NCBI RefSeq assembly: GCF_036850765.1
Contig: NC_089492.1
Coordinates: 169,320,296 to 169,384,295, forward strand
From: Saccopteryx bilineata
Lineage: Eukaryota > Chordata > Mammalia > Chiroptera > Emballonuridae
DNA length: 64,000 nt
Direction: 5' to 3'
Both the position numbers and the translations under genes were made by a program. Shown here one piece after another: positions 1 to 9,956 of the stretch (positions within the stretch are counted from its first letter, which is position 1; each line of letters starts with the position of its first letter). Below the pieces are notes generated by a model, which was not told where the DNA came from, did not search any database, and saw only the letters and a list, made by a program, of their open reading frames with translations.

Positions 1-274
1 AGGAGGGTTAGTGGGGTAGTCACTTGGCAAATGTCAGGTTTCTCCAAGTACCTTGATTGAACATCTGAGGCTGTGGAACCAGTTGGGTTGACTGAAAAGT
101 AGATGTACAGTTAAGAAAAGCTGAGAAAAAAGGGCTTTTATAAAATAGCTCACTGGAAGCATCCTCTGCCTGAGGTCCAGGCACAACAGCATGTACCCAT
201 TCAGAAGGGCATAGCAACCCCTGCCTGGCCTCGGATGCTTCTGCCTCACCATCATCTATATCCTGACTTCCACC
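1..274. other. Unassigned intronic sequence
   Basis: I recognise no repeat or exon here. Short open frames on the minus strand look like chance. Confidence 0.5.
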
Positions 275-590
275 CGCTCGCGGTTGTCAGTCACTGACTG
301 GGGTGTGAGCAGGTTCTGGAGTGCAGACCTGAACCTTAAGTTGCTGTGGCCTCTGAGGAAATGCAGGGATCCCTGAGTGAGAATTTCATCTCTCTCCTTG
401 CTAGCTGTGTGACCTTGGGCTAGTTTTCTAAACTCATGGAACTGTCACTTCCTTTCTATAAAATAGGTATGGTTTTCTTATTTGTGAGGACTTCCTGCAT
501 TACCTGTAAAAGTATTTGCACACTAGTATGTGCCAGGTCCAAAAATAAATAAATATCTATTACAAGTATTTGTTGAAAGAGTGAACACAC
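275..590 (+). repeat. MIR SINE relic
   Basis: The segment holds the MIR core, with tagctgtgtgaccttgggc at about 401-420, then a region matching the cctcatctgtaaaat part and a terminal gtatgtgccagg...aaataaat tail. It is an ancient mammal-wide SINE and strongly diverged. Confidence 0.75.
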
Positions 591-991
591 AGTGGGTGTG
601 TCTTTTTCATCCTTTCCTTTGTTGGGCAGAGAGGAGGTTTATTGGTAGAAAGGAGCGAGCGGGAAAGGAGAGGGAAGCTTATATTTAATCACCACTTCAC
701 TTTGCCTAGTCACTTAGTTACGTAATGTGATCTTTGCTCAGGCCTCCTTAAGAGTGGTCAGAACACTAACTTTACAACCCCACCAGGTTTACGTAAGCCT
801 TCCTAAAGCTATAAAACTGTTCTTTTACTTTACTTACGGAGTCTTTCATTATGATTCTTATTCTTAGAAAGCTAAAATGGGCATGTGCAACTGAAAAAGA
901 AATGGTATGTGTAACACAGAGGAAAATTATCTGTTTTTATAATATGATTCTTTGTAATAGGTCATGATTTTTGACAAAAGATACTTTGAGG
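591..991. other. Unassigned intronic sequence
   Basis: AT-rich with no recognisable element or coding signal. Confidence 0.45.
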
Positions 992-1004
992 AGAATTTCC
1001 ATTT

Positions 1005-1199
1005 TCTTTCTTTTTTTTTTTAAGATTTTTATTTATTCATTTTAGAGAGGAGAGAGAGAGATACGGGGAGGTGGGGGAGGTGGGGAACAGGAAGCATCAA
1101 CTCCCATATGTGCCTTGACCAGGCAAGCCCAGGGTTTTGAACCAGCGACCTTAGCGTTCCAGGTCAATGCTTTAGCCACTGTGCCACCACAGGTCAGGC
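1005..1199 (-). mobile_element. tRNA-derived bat SINE (Ves-like, short type)
   Basis: In plus orientation it reads poly-T, a GA-rich stretch, then catcaactcccatatgtgcc and a tRNA-like head ending ccaccacaggtcaggc. The TSD agaatttccattt is present at 992-1004 and 1200-1212. Confidence 0.85.
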
Positions 1200-1352
1200 A
1201 GAATTTCCATTTCCAAATGCTGAGGAAAGAGCTCTTCCTATTTTCCATGGAAATATCTCTTAAGACATCGATAATTTGTTTTCATTTGACCAGGTTAAAT
1301 TTTGATGAACTTGGTGTGATTTTGCATGAGGATGCTTTGATTTTGAAAACCT

Positions 1353-1550
1353 GAGGCCCTGGCCGGTTGTCTCAGTCTGTTAAGACTGTTGTCCTGAAAT
1401 AGTAAGGTTGCAGGTTCAATTCCCAGTCAGGGCACACATGGGAAGCAACCAATGAATGTGCAGCTGAGTGGAACAACAAATGAATGCTTCCCTTCACCCT
1501 CCCCTCTATGTCCCTTTCTCTCTCTGTCTCTATCAATTAATAAAAAATTA
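1353..1550 (+). mobile_element. tRNA-derived bat SINE (old copy)
   Basis: It begins ggccctggccggttgtctcag. A B-box-like ggttcaattcccagtcagg follows, then a pyrimidine-rich body and an A-rich tail near 1545. It abuts the next SINE head to tail. Confidence 0.75.
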
Positions 1551-1680
1551 AGCCCTGGCTGGATAGTTAAGTCAATTGGAGCATTGTCCTGGAACACAGA
1601 GGTTGCTAGTTTGATCCCGTGGTTGGGGCACATACAGGAGCAACTTGATGTTCCTGTTTCTCACTCCCTGCCTATCAAAA

Positions 1681-1730
<50 letters not shown>
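1551..1730 (+). mobile_element. tRNA-derived bat SINE with (GT)n(GA)n tail
   Basis: The head is agccctggctggatagttaag and the B-box region (tagtttgatcccgtgg) is degenerate. The 3' end runs into a (GT)n tract at about 1683-1714 followed by (GA)n at 1715-1730, probably a microsatellite grown from the tail. Confidence 0.7.
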
Positions 1731-1731
<1 letters not shown>

Positions 1732-1978
1732 ACTTTATGGTGTGGATACATCATTCTGGAAAGGGGTACTATCAAGTGGGACCTCAAAGGGAAATTCTAA
1801 AGATGAGTTTTCTCTTTTATCTAAAATAGGGATAGGGGAACTATGAGTATTGAATGAACTCTCTTGTGAACATTCAACAGAGGCAAATGCAGAGTGGTAT
1901 ACAGACTTTGAAAACTGAAAAGAAAACATAACAGCATTTTCTTGAATAACATCGTTTTGGTATAACATTAATGAGATG
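1731..1978. other. Unassigned intronic sequence
   Basis: No element recognised between the SINE-derived microsatellite and the hAT element. Confidence 0.4.
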
Positions 1979-1986
1979 CTCTAGAA

Positions 1987-2184
1987 CAGATGTCCCCAAA
2001 CTATGGCCCATGGGCTGCATGCGGCCCCCTGAGGCCATTTATCCACCCCCGCTCCCCGCCGCACTTCCGGAAGGGGCACCTCTTTTATTGGTGGTCAGTG
2101 AGAGGAGCACTGTATATGGTGGCCCTCCCAACGGTCTGAGGGACAGTGAACTGGCCCCCTGTGTAAAAAGTTTGGAGACCCCTG
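1987..2184. mobile_element. Nonautonomous hAT DNA transposon, 198 bp
   Basis: The terminal inverted repeats are cagatgtccccaaact on the left and agtttggagacccctg on the right. They are flanked by a perfect 8-bp direct repeat ctctagaa (1979-1986 and 2185-2192), which is the hAT signature. There is no transposase reading frame, so it would have been moved by an enzyme supplied in trans. The interior (gcggccccctgaggccattt...cggtctgagggacagtgaa) resembles a type common in bats; I do not assign a family name. Confidence 0.88.
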
Positions 2185-2192
2185 CTCTAGAA

Positions 2193-3080
2193 ACTTTGCT
2201 CTCATTTATATCAGTTCACGTATGGTAAAACTGGTCTTGTTACATGTTCTTTCACTTAAAAGTCACAAATTTATCGACAATGTTAAGTAAGGACGACTGT
2301 GCTGCTTCATAGACCACATTCCAGGGAGGGGTCACGCCTCTGCCCAGTTATAGTGCCAAGGACTCACAGCGGCTAGGTTCAGAAACCAGATACAGAAATC
2401 GTTCAGGGAGCCACAAAGCTGCTTACAGTTTGACTATATAAATGCTATAAATATACCCAGGTTCAAGGGCAGTGTTATTTTAGAGTCAACTTCTTGAAAT
2501 GCTGAGAAAAAGGAACAATTTAGAAACCATAATTGAATGTTGGGTTGGTGATGAGTAGGGTGATGACTGTGGGTGGATCAGGAGCCCAGAATGGAATCAG
2601 CATCTCTTATATCACTTAATCTCTTGCCTTTTGATTTGTGTTTGAAACTTTTCAACTCTCTTCCTCTGAGCCAGTGGGAAGAGTTCAGTTTGACTGCCTC
2701 AGTGATGCTTCAAGTTATATTTTAACATTGAAATGATACCATGTGTGTAATTCTGAAAATCAGGTGCACTGTGAAGTCACATGGTTGGAGGGGACTAGTA
2801 ATGGGAGAAGGAAGAGGGGAATTGCAGAATTGTGTCATCTTATGTTCTGGGTGAATGGATAGTCAAGCTCCTCATTCTGTATGTAATGCCTCCTAGAGAC
2901 CTGTGGGGTCCAGTGCTCTGTCCACTGATTTCACAGTGGTTGGGGCTGTTCAGCCCCTGTTGGTTATGTTGCTGTGCTGCTATATGTAACACTGGATTCC
3001 TCACCTGGTTGGTTGTGAGACTCAGCTCCTTTACCTGATTCTTTCTTCCTCTTTGTTAAAACTGTGAAACTGTGTGCGTG

Positions 3081-3124
<44 letters not shown>

Positions 3125-3265
3125 CAGGCTACCTTGCTTTGGAGTAGCGACCTGTGGTCATTCTACATGTTTCTAAGGAAGGCCAGAGAGGAATTCAGAT
3201 TGTGAATTATATTCCAGATAAACATAGATCATTAATCTTGTAATAATTAAAATAAAACATGTAGT
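2193..3265. other. Unassigned intronic sequence with a (TG)n tract
   Basis: No exon or named element is recognised. A TG dinucleotide run occupies about 3082-3121. Confidence 0.5.
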
Positions 3266-3271
3266 ATATGT

Positions 3272-3656
3272 TGCTGTGGACCAGCATGTCTAGTAATTGT
3301 CCTGGTCCTGAGTGAGAATGGTGCAGAATTAAGAAATAAACTCAAAGAGAAAAAAGAATGGGATTGGGAGGCCTCTGCAAGCTGATGGCAAGCCAGAGCA
3401 AAGCAAAGCCCCCTGACTGCTTCATTATATAGTGCAGAGCCATATGCAAATAGGGAAGTTTCCGATATAAAGTCACACATCTGAGGTGTAAACAGGAATC
3501 CCCCACCATGCATAACTGAAATCAGCCAATATCAGAACAAAGAGTGCAACTTAAGCAAGCGAGGTGTGTGTGGGGGGGTATGGGCCGAGGACAAATACTC
3601 AGCTTCATAGCCAATATGGAGGTGTGGGGAAAGAGCTTAACCTTTGGCTAAACCTT
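3272..3656 (-). repeat. ERV 3' LTR (left copy)
   Basis: It begins tgctgtggacc and aligns along most of its length with the copy at 8780-9220, sharing for example aggcctctgcaagctgatgg, cataactgaaatcagcc and agcttaacctttggcta. It lacks a segment of about 30 bp present in the other copy near 9050-9080. Similarity fades after cttaa at about 3656, so the inner end is uncertain. Confidence 0.8.
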
Positions 3657-4157
3657 AATTTTAGTTTATGTGCTGAGATTTGTGCTTGTCTGATTTCCCG
3701 GATTCCCAGATTTCAATTTGGAGGCAGACTGGAAAAATACCGAATAAACACAAAATTAGTATAGCCAATGCTAGCAGATACCAAGATATGTGTCTTAATA
3801 CATTAAAGGGATTAAAGCTTTTTAGATTAAGCAAATTCAGCAGGATTTATAATAGAGTTTTTGCTGTGTTGAAAGTCCTTAATATGTTTACCAAGTCCAT
3901 GCTGACACCATCACCATTTCCCATACCCTGCAGGTGCAATCCAACCCCACTTCAGTCTTACTGAGAATTGTCACAAGGAGCAGGAGTCACACTCAGAAAA
4001 AGTCCCCATGACACTGGAACTGTTGTCATACTCTCACTCTCTGGCTGGTTTTCAAGTCCCATGACCACTGTTTCCAGCACATTAAGCTTTTGCCTTAAGC
4101 ATATGGGCATTCTGGATTTCTGGAACCAGGTTGCTTTCTAGGGGCTGTCAATCCATG
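3657..4157 (-). other. ERV interior, probably env/3' region, unreadable
   Basis: The segment lies between the left LTR and the nested plus-strand LTR. I cannot recognise protein motifs in it; its position suggests env-derived or 3' non-coding sequence. Confidence 0.4.
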
Positions 4158-4162
4158 ATGAG

Positions 4163-5070
4163 TGTTGGGCAAATAAGTTTGTAGAATTTGTGTTACTTGG
4201 TTTTGCTAACTTTTATTAAAAATGGCGCTGCCTCCCTGGCCGGTTGGCTCAGTGGTAGAGCGTCGGCCTGGTGTGCAGAAGTCCCGGGTTTGATTCCCAG
4301 CCGGGGCACACAGGAGAAGCACCCATCTGCTTCTCCACCCCTCCCCTCTCCTTCCTCTCTGTCTCTCTCTTCCCCTCCCGCAGCGAGGCTCCATTGGAGC
4401 AAAGATGGCCCGGGCGCTGGGGATGGCTCCTTGGCCTCTGCCCCAGGTGCTGGAGTGGCTCTGGTCACAACAGAGTGACGCCAGAGGGGCAGAGCATCGC
4501 ACCCTGGTGGGCAGGGCGTCGCCCCCTGGTTTGCGTGCTGGGTGGATCCGGTCGGGCGCATGCGGGAGTCTGTCTGACTGTCTCTCCCCGTTTCCAGCTT
4601 CAGAAAAATACCAAAAAAAAAAAAAAAAAAAAAAGGCGCTGCCCACGTGGGGTGGCTGATTACCTTCATGCTTTGGAAGGGGCTTGGTTATGCTAATGTA
4701 TACTGGAAGAGGGATTGTCCCACTGAAAAGTATTAAAAGGAGGAGCTAGGAGGCCATTTTAGGAGGAGAGACCACATTGTTGCAGAGGAAGAGGCAGCCA
4801 AAATGGAGGTGTGCAGAGGGGACTGAGTGAGACTGTTGAGCCTTTGATTCTAGGAAAAGAATGAAAAGATTCTCCTGGTTGTGGAACAGGAGAATCTGAA
4901 TGGGTTTTGGTGCTCCATGTGTTTGTTTTTACTCATTAGCCAATATGAGTCTAGAATAAAGGAAATGGCACATCATTTCTTTGCTTCATTCATTCATTAC
5001 CGTCTGTCCGAATTAAATAGAAACCTGCATGAGCCAGGCGGCTGTGATGGCCGCGGCTACTGGCCTTACA
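4163..5070 (+). repeat. Solo LTR of a second ERV family, plus strand (copy 1)
   Basis: It starts tgttgggcaaataag, ends tggccttaca, and is about 500 bp long without its nested SINE. It matches copy 2 at 5781-6478, sharing the tgggttttgg stretch and the cgtctgtccgaat / cgtctatccgaat segment. It has a TATA-like tattaaaagg at 4731 and an aataaa polyadenylation signal at 4955-4960, so its transcriptional orientation is that of MAP4K4. The flanking pentamers atgag and gcgag agree at only 3 of 5 bases. Confidence 0.75.
4233..4634 (+). mobile_element. Long tRNA-derived bat SINE (~400 bp) inside LTR copy 1
   Basis: The head is tccctggccggttggctcag with Pol III A- and B-box-like sequences (tggctcagtggtagag, gggtttgattccc). 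The body is GC-rich and the element ends aaaaataccaaaa plus poly-A. The exact 9-bp TSD ggcgctgcc is at 4224-4232 and 4635-4643. It is a relatively young copy. Confidence 0.9.
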
Positions 5071-5349
5071 GCGAGGCTTCACCTTCCTTGTTTCTTGCCG
5101 GCATGTAAAGAGAACCTGTTGTTGACAAAACTGGAACATATAGTCTTGTCCCCAAGTTAGTAATTTGATTGAATTTTGCCACTTAGGGCCAGTTAACATA
5201 TTCCGGTATAATATGAGAGACTTAGGCTGTTGCTTGGCTGATGTAAAATGGTTGTCAGCTGCAGTAAGTCCTGAGCAGGAAATGTTAAGAAATTTTTAGA
5301 AGTAAAATAAGCCTTATATAATTGCTGTTATGGGTGAGTCTCTTTTCCT
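5071..5349 (-). other. ERV interior downstream of integrase
   Basis: It lies 3' of the integrase remnant on the minus strand, where env would begin. All frames are broken and I could not confirm a motif. Confidence 0.4.
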
Positions 5350-5780
5350 GACTCATGGTGTCTTGCCAGACTTTCAGGAACCCACCAAGGAGCCTTAGCA
5401 GACTAGGAAAAACACACATATCCTCGGTCCCACAAGAGAACAGGACAGGGTCTGGCCCTTACCAGATTTCTGTGAGTGGGTCCTTCCATCACACTCAGGG
5501 AAGGTCTTCCTTGTTGGATTTTAGAGTCTCTAAGCCACTGAATGGCCCTGTACACCAGTATTCAAAAATTTTTTAAAGTAAAAAGAGCGTGATAAAGAAG
5601 ATTTGCAGGAGTTCCAGGGCATAACTCCCTCTTTTTTTATTTTTTCTAATTGACCTTCAAGCGTTTGATGGGCATGCTTTACAATGTCTTGGCCCTGAGA
5701 ATGGTAAGGAATACCTGTCCTGAGGTCAATTCCAAAAGTCTGACAAAATGTAGTAAATGCTTACAAGTAACATTCCCATA
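5350..5780 (-). pseudogene. ERV integrase remnant
   Basis: The minus-strand translation at 5600-5720 gives IPYHSQGQDIVKHAHQTLEG, matching the retroviral integrase core motif around PxxQG. Further 3', at about 5360-5500, fragments WKDPLT, GPDPVL and CVFP are typical of the betaretroviral integrase C-terminal domain. Stops and frameshifts interrupt it. The remnant is cut at its upstream side exactly at the start of LTR copy 2. Confidence 0.85.
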
Positions 5781-6478
5781 TGTTGGGCAGGTAAAATATA
5801 GTCTCACTTTGTTAAAGATGACACTGCCCACTTGGAAGCCCGTCGCCCAGGTGATACTAATGTATGTTGGGGGCGGGCTGTGGGCAGGCAGGATCCTTGT
5901 AGCCTGGGGCTTGGTTTTAGGACTAAGCCTTTCCCACCCTTTTTGATGTGGGGTGGTACAATCCTCAGATTGAATCCATCATGCCTCAGATAAGTGACTT
6001 TGTATTAGAGACTTCCCTATTTTGTATATTGGATTAAAGTTTTTGATTTCTACAGTATAAAGTGGGGCGGACCAGGAGCTTGCTCTGCATTAGAGCAGAG
6101 AGGAGAGAGGAGAGCAGAGAAAGGCCATGTGGAGGAGAGGAGAAGCAGCCAAGATGGTGGAGTGCTGAGTGAGAAGCCAGTTTGTGCAGAGTTTGTGTAG
6201 GGAGAAGGAATGAGATGGGGAACAGAGGTGAATAATTCGGGTGAGCTAGAAACCCTTGATTCTAGGAAACTCGGATAAGTCAGTAGCTTTGTGAGCACTG
6301 AATGAGTGGGTTTTGGAGCCCAGTGTGTGTTTTTATTTGCCTGCCGGGTGCAAGCTAGGATTGAAGGTGATGGCCCACCAGTTCTTGGCTTCATTGTTTC
6401 TTGACCGTCTATCCGAATCTAATGCGAGCCTGCATGGGCCAGGAGACTGTGATGATGGCTGCAGCCACTGGCTTTATA
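5781..6478 (+). repeat. Solo LTR of the second ERV family, plus strand (copy 2)
   Basis: It starts tgttgggcaggt, ends ggctttata (copy 1 has ggccttaca), and is 698 bp long. The flanking pentamer ccata is identical on both sides (5776-5780 and 6479-6483). A TATA box gtataaagtg lies at about 6055-6064. It sits between the protease end and the integrase of the minus-strand provirus, exactly where reverse transcriptase is missing. Confidence 0.8.
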
Positions 6479-6483
6479 CCATA

Positions 6484-6985
6484 TTTTTAAAAACATTTTT
6501 ATTCCATAGATTAACAGGCAATTTAGAGAGCACATAAAACTGAAAAAATCCAGTATGACCTTCTTTATTTTCCCATTGTAAAGAAGTTTAAAGCTTTGTT
6601 AGGGAAATTTACTTTGCCCTAAGTCTTGCAGCTCTGTGACTGCTTAATGCAGCGGTTCTCAACCTGTGGGTTGCGACCCCGGCGGGGTCGCCTAAAGCCA
6701 TCGTAAAATACATAATGCATGTCAGGTATTTACATTCCAAATCATAACTGTAGCAAAATTACAGTTATGAAGTAGCCACCAAAATTATTTTTTGGTTTGG
6801 GGTCACTGCAACATGAGGAACTGTATTACGGGGTCACGGCATTAGAAAGGTTGAGAACCACTGGCTTAATGAGTGCACCATAAAGAAAGCCAGTGTTGCT
6901 TAGCAATTACAGATACATCAGCTCCTGTATCTAAGAGTCCTCTGAATTTATGCCCTTGTATTGTTAATTCCATTTCAGGGCATTA
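6484..6985 (-). pseudogene. ERV protease remnant, split by a SPIN-like element
   Basis: The minus-strand translation before the insertion contains GLLDTGADVSVIAKQHW. The aspartyl protease active site DTGAD and following residues are encoded at 6905-6931. After the insertion (6484-6570) it continues with the C-terminal LPVNLWNKNVFKNM, the usual end of a betaretroviral protease. The two pieces belong to one domain interrupted by the 214-bp DNA transposon. It has no intact frame. Confidence 0.87.
6650..6863. mobile_element. SPIN-like nonautonomous hAT transposon, 214 bp
   Basis: The terminal inverted repeats are cagcggttctcaacct and aggttgagaaccactg, flanked by a perfect 8-bp TSD gcttaatg (6642-6649 and 6864-6871). 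The interior (gggttgcgaccccggcggggtcgcc and the caaaattacagttatgaagtagc stretch) matches the SPACE INVADERS (SPIN) nonautonomous element as I know it. That element was horizontally acquired by several tetrapod lineages including bats. It has no coding capacity and sits inside the ERV protease, so it is younger than the provirus. Confidence 0.93.
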
Positions 6986-7869
6986 GAGGAGCCAAATTTC
7001 CGATTTTTTCGGGGTTTCTTTTGCAGGATGTGGCCTGACAAGCAGAATTAGCATTTTTATATTACTTTTCTAACTGCCTAAAGCAGCTTGAGACAGATTT
7101 TTGAAATAACTTACTAATTTTGCTCAATTCCTTTGTTTCACAGACCTGAGTACAGTTTTACACATAAACAAGACAATTACAGTACAGAAACACAAGTATA
7201 ACACATAAATTGATTAATCTTAATACCTAAGTTGTTATTTGGCTCCCAACTCTGAAGACAGCACAAAACACACTTCACAAAACACAAATTTAAATGAGCA
7301 CTTCTTATATATTCCAATTTTAAAGCAAAAATGTAGGAATGAAACTACTTTTTAAATATGAGCCAGCATTTCTAATTTTTGCAGGTAAGAACTTAATTTA
7401 GGCCTTTAAAGGAGACACATTTTGGACAATATAAGACAAAAACTAAACAGAAACTAGAATTAGACAAACCAGAGAGAAACCTGGGATTTCAGAGCATAAC
7501 CAGACCAGAAAGATACCTGCCTGATCTCAAGGCATTTCCTGACAGGCACTGAAGGATGGGACTAAATAAAATTTCTTTAAGAAAATTTTCTTTCGGCAGC
7601 TGCTTGGGAAATTTTGTAGTCAGATTCACCAGGGGTTCCCTGCCTAAATTTCCAGGCAAAGAATAGGAAAGAAATAAAATGATAGTTCAGAGGATTGGAG
7701 CTAAAAGCGTTAAAGAAAATCAGACAATAATAGGAAAAGCTGTAACTTTACCCAAGTCTCCTCCTATTCATTCTCAAATTCCGTAGTTGCTGTGACTTGT
7801 AGTTCAGGTTCACTATGCTGAGATTTCTCCTCTACCTCAATTTCAGCTGAGCGGCTGACTAAGCAGCCA
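6986..7869 (-). other. ERV interior between gag and protease
   Basis: This is the provirus interior upstream of protease. In betaretroviruses this interval holds the gag end and a dUTPase domain, but I found no certain motif and the frames are broken. Confidence 0.4.
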
Positions 7870-8600
7870 GAGAGAACTAGGAGCAGCCACCCTGCCGTTG
7901 CTTGGGATAATTGGGTGAAGTTTGACCTGCTGGAATTAGAATTTGCTGAGGAAACAGTGACATTGCCCCAACTGTTTGATAGGGCTGGAGAGGTCCCCGT
8001 TGTCCGTTTCCCTGAATCACCTGCCCTTGGGCAATATATTTAGATTTACATTCATTCACCTAATGTTTCCCTTTCCTGCAAGTGGGCAGAGATTCGGAGT
8101 TTTAGGAGCTGGCTGCCCCTCATGGGGAGGCTGAGACTGATATTCGGAGACAATAGGGCAATTTTTAGCAAAATGCGCTAAACCCTTGTACTGAAAACAA
8201 AATTTACTGCTAGAAGTACTTCCCTGACCTCCCTTCCTTCATTTGTTGTGCCGTTTATCAAGGTATTGTCCTAGAGTCCTCTCCTAAAGCGCTGCAGCAA
8301 TAGCCAGACCTTGCATGTATGAAGGCCCAATATTAGTGCATATTCTGATGTAATTCCCTATATCTTGAGCCTGATTTAAAGCTTGTTGGAACAGGGCCCT
8401 CCACGGGTCTGAGACAAAGACCCTGGGAGCAACCCGATAAGCTTAGGAAGGAGCAGAGGGTGGTGGAGGCACCAAGGTTAAGGAGGCCATAGCCATGACA
8501 CCCTCATTATCTCCCAAGTCATTCTCGGTCTCTAAGGTCTTTTCATATTTACATCCCTCTGTTTCTAGCTTACTTTGATACTTCTCAGACAACAGCTACT
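7870..8600 (-). pseudogene. ERV gag remnant (capsid end and nucleocapsid)
   Basis: The minus strand near 8150-8200 encodes CFQYKGLAHFAKNC, a CX2CX4HX4C zinc knuckle whose second Cys is now Tyr. About 25 codons later (8035-8095) lies a second, frameshifted knuckle. Its conserved Trp codon is TAG and it is followed by VNECKSKYIAQG. Upstream, FQQALNQAQDIGNYI and YMQGLAIAAALGED resemble the capsid C-terminus. Two knuckles of this kind fit a class II (betaretrovirus-like) gag. It is not functional. Confidence 0.8.
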
Positions 8601-8759
8601 CCTCAAATAAAAACATTTGTACAAAAAGAAAAAGGTCTCCTACTTTTGACCCTAATTGCCCCATAATTTATTACTCCCGACTATACCTTCCCCGAAAACT
8701 TTGCTCAGTGTGCACACTTGGGGAGTTCCATCACCTGCTTTTAGTTTTCTCTTCCTCAG
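8601..8759 (-). other. ERV leader region
   Basis: It lies between the primer-binding site and the recognisable gag remnant on the minus strand. No intact frame is visible. Confidence 0.45.
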
Positions 8760-8777
8760 GTTCCTGTTTGGGTGCTA
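8760..8777 (-). other. Degraded lysine-tRNA primer-binding site
   Basis: The minus strand reads tagcacccaaacaggaac two bases after the LTR edge. It agrees with the 3' end complement of tRNA-Lys at 14 of 18 positions. At all four mismatches the provirus has A where the primer site has G. Confidence 0.8.
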
Positions 8778-8779
8778 CC

Positions 8780-9220
8780 TGCCGCGGACCACACAGCTAG
8801 TAATTCCAGTTCCTGAGTGAGAACAGTGTAGAATGAAGAAATAAACTCAAGAGAGAAAAAATGATGGGGTCAGGAGGCCTCTGCAAGCTGATGGCAAGCC
8901 CTAGCAAAGCAAAGTCCGGCGCCCCCCCCCCCCCCCCCCCGCTTTATTATATAAATAAGGAAGTCTCCAAGACAAAGTCACATATCTGAGGCATAAACAG
9001 GAATCTCGCTACCATGCATAACTGAAATCAACCAATATCAGAACAAAGAGTGAGAAGAAGGGCATGTAAATTGCCTCTAGCAACTTAAGCAAGTGAGATA
9101 GGGGGATGGGACGAGGACAGATAACTCAGCTTCATAGCCAATACGAAGATGTGGGGAGAAAGCTTAACCTTTGGCTAAGCCTTAAACTGCAAAGACTTTG
9201 CCAGCTTGTAGTCTCCCACA
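8780..9220 (-). repeat. ERV 5' LTR (right copy, 441 bp)
   Basis: The plus strand begins tgccgcggacc and ends gtctcccaca, giving tg...ca termini. It pairs with the LTR at 3272 and contains a C homopolymer at about 8923-8940. A minus-strand tatataa-type box lies near 8944-8955. It is followed by the second TSD copy, atatga. Confidence 0.87.
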
Positions 9221-9226
9221 ATATGA

Positions 9227-9950
9227 CTTGGTTTTAAGTAAGAAAACATATCAATATGTAATAGTAGTTATAAGTGGTATTAATTTATATTGGGTTTGGA
9301 GAACGATGCCAGTTATATATTTTGTTTGAAATTTGAATGAATAGACATTATTTTGTGATAGTTTGTATAACCATAATATCCTTTTGAAGGTATTTCACAC
9401 TAGAGGGAAACACCTTGTGACCCACAGTATTTTAATGTGTGAAATGAACTAATAATAAAAGTTTATTCTCTTTCTCCTTTAAAAATAACAAATTTTAATC
9501 AAAAATATTGATAATATAGAAAAATGGGAAGATTAATTTACTGTTTTTAGTAGCTTCAGATAGTGAACACATTTGAAAGTAATGTTCTATGTGCAACTCT
9601 TGCTGTGAGTGCACTTAGTAGGGAGTGTGTGATTTATGGGTTGTGTGTGTCTGCATGGGTCAGTTATCTTTTATCCAATGTTCCCTTTATGAGTACAGTT
9701 TTTTAAAGTATGGTGACAGTCCCATCATTGAATTTCAGGTCCGGCAGAACCAAGTAGGCTAATTATTGATATTTTGCTGTTGAATATTGTATGACTATAA
9801 AAGGGATTGGGAGTTTTTCATGCTATTAAATGTTCTCTTGTTACTTTAAAGTACAGTTGCCGAATTCAGAAGCAGTAGGGTTTTTCAAATGAGTACAAGA
9901 AAACCTAGTGGCAAATGTGTATTATGTGCTATTTGAAATCTCCATGTCTA
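9227..9950. other. Unassigned intronic sequence
   Basis: AT-rich with no recognisable element. Confidence 0.45.
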
Positions 9951-9956
9951 AAAAAT

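Larger units (their letters stand above)
3272..9220 (-). mobile_element. Class II (betaretrovirus-like) endogenous retrovirus, defective, minus strand
   Basis: This provirus of about 5.9 kb (with nested insertions) has related terminal repeats at 3272-~3656 and 8780-9220. The flanking hexamers are atatgt (3266-3271) and atatga (9221-9226), a 5/6 TSD. Read on the minus strand it contains, in order, the 5' LTR, a lysine-tRNA-type primer-binding site, gag nucleocapsid zinc knuckles, protease with the DTGAD motif, integrase and a 3' LTR. I could not find reverse transcriptase or a readable env. All frames are broken. Nested inside are two plus-strand LTRs of another family, one SINE and one SPIN-like transposon. 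Confidence 0.9.

Noticed and set aside
4193..4696. Open frames of 140-158 codons at 4.2-4.7 kb
   Set aside because: They lie in a GC-rich SINE with matching TSD; the same frames recur at other SINE copies (10.2, 15.4, 53.4 kb).
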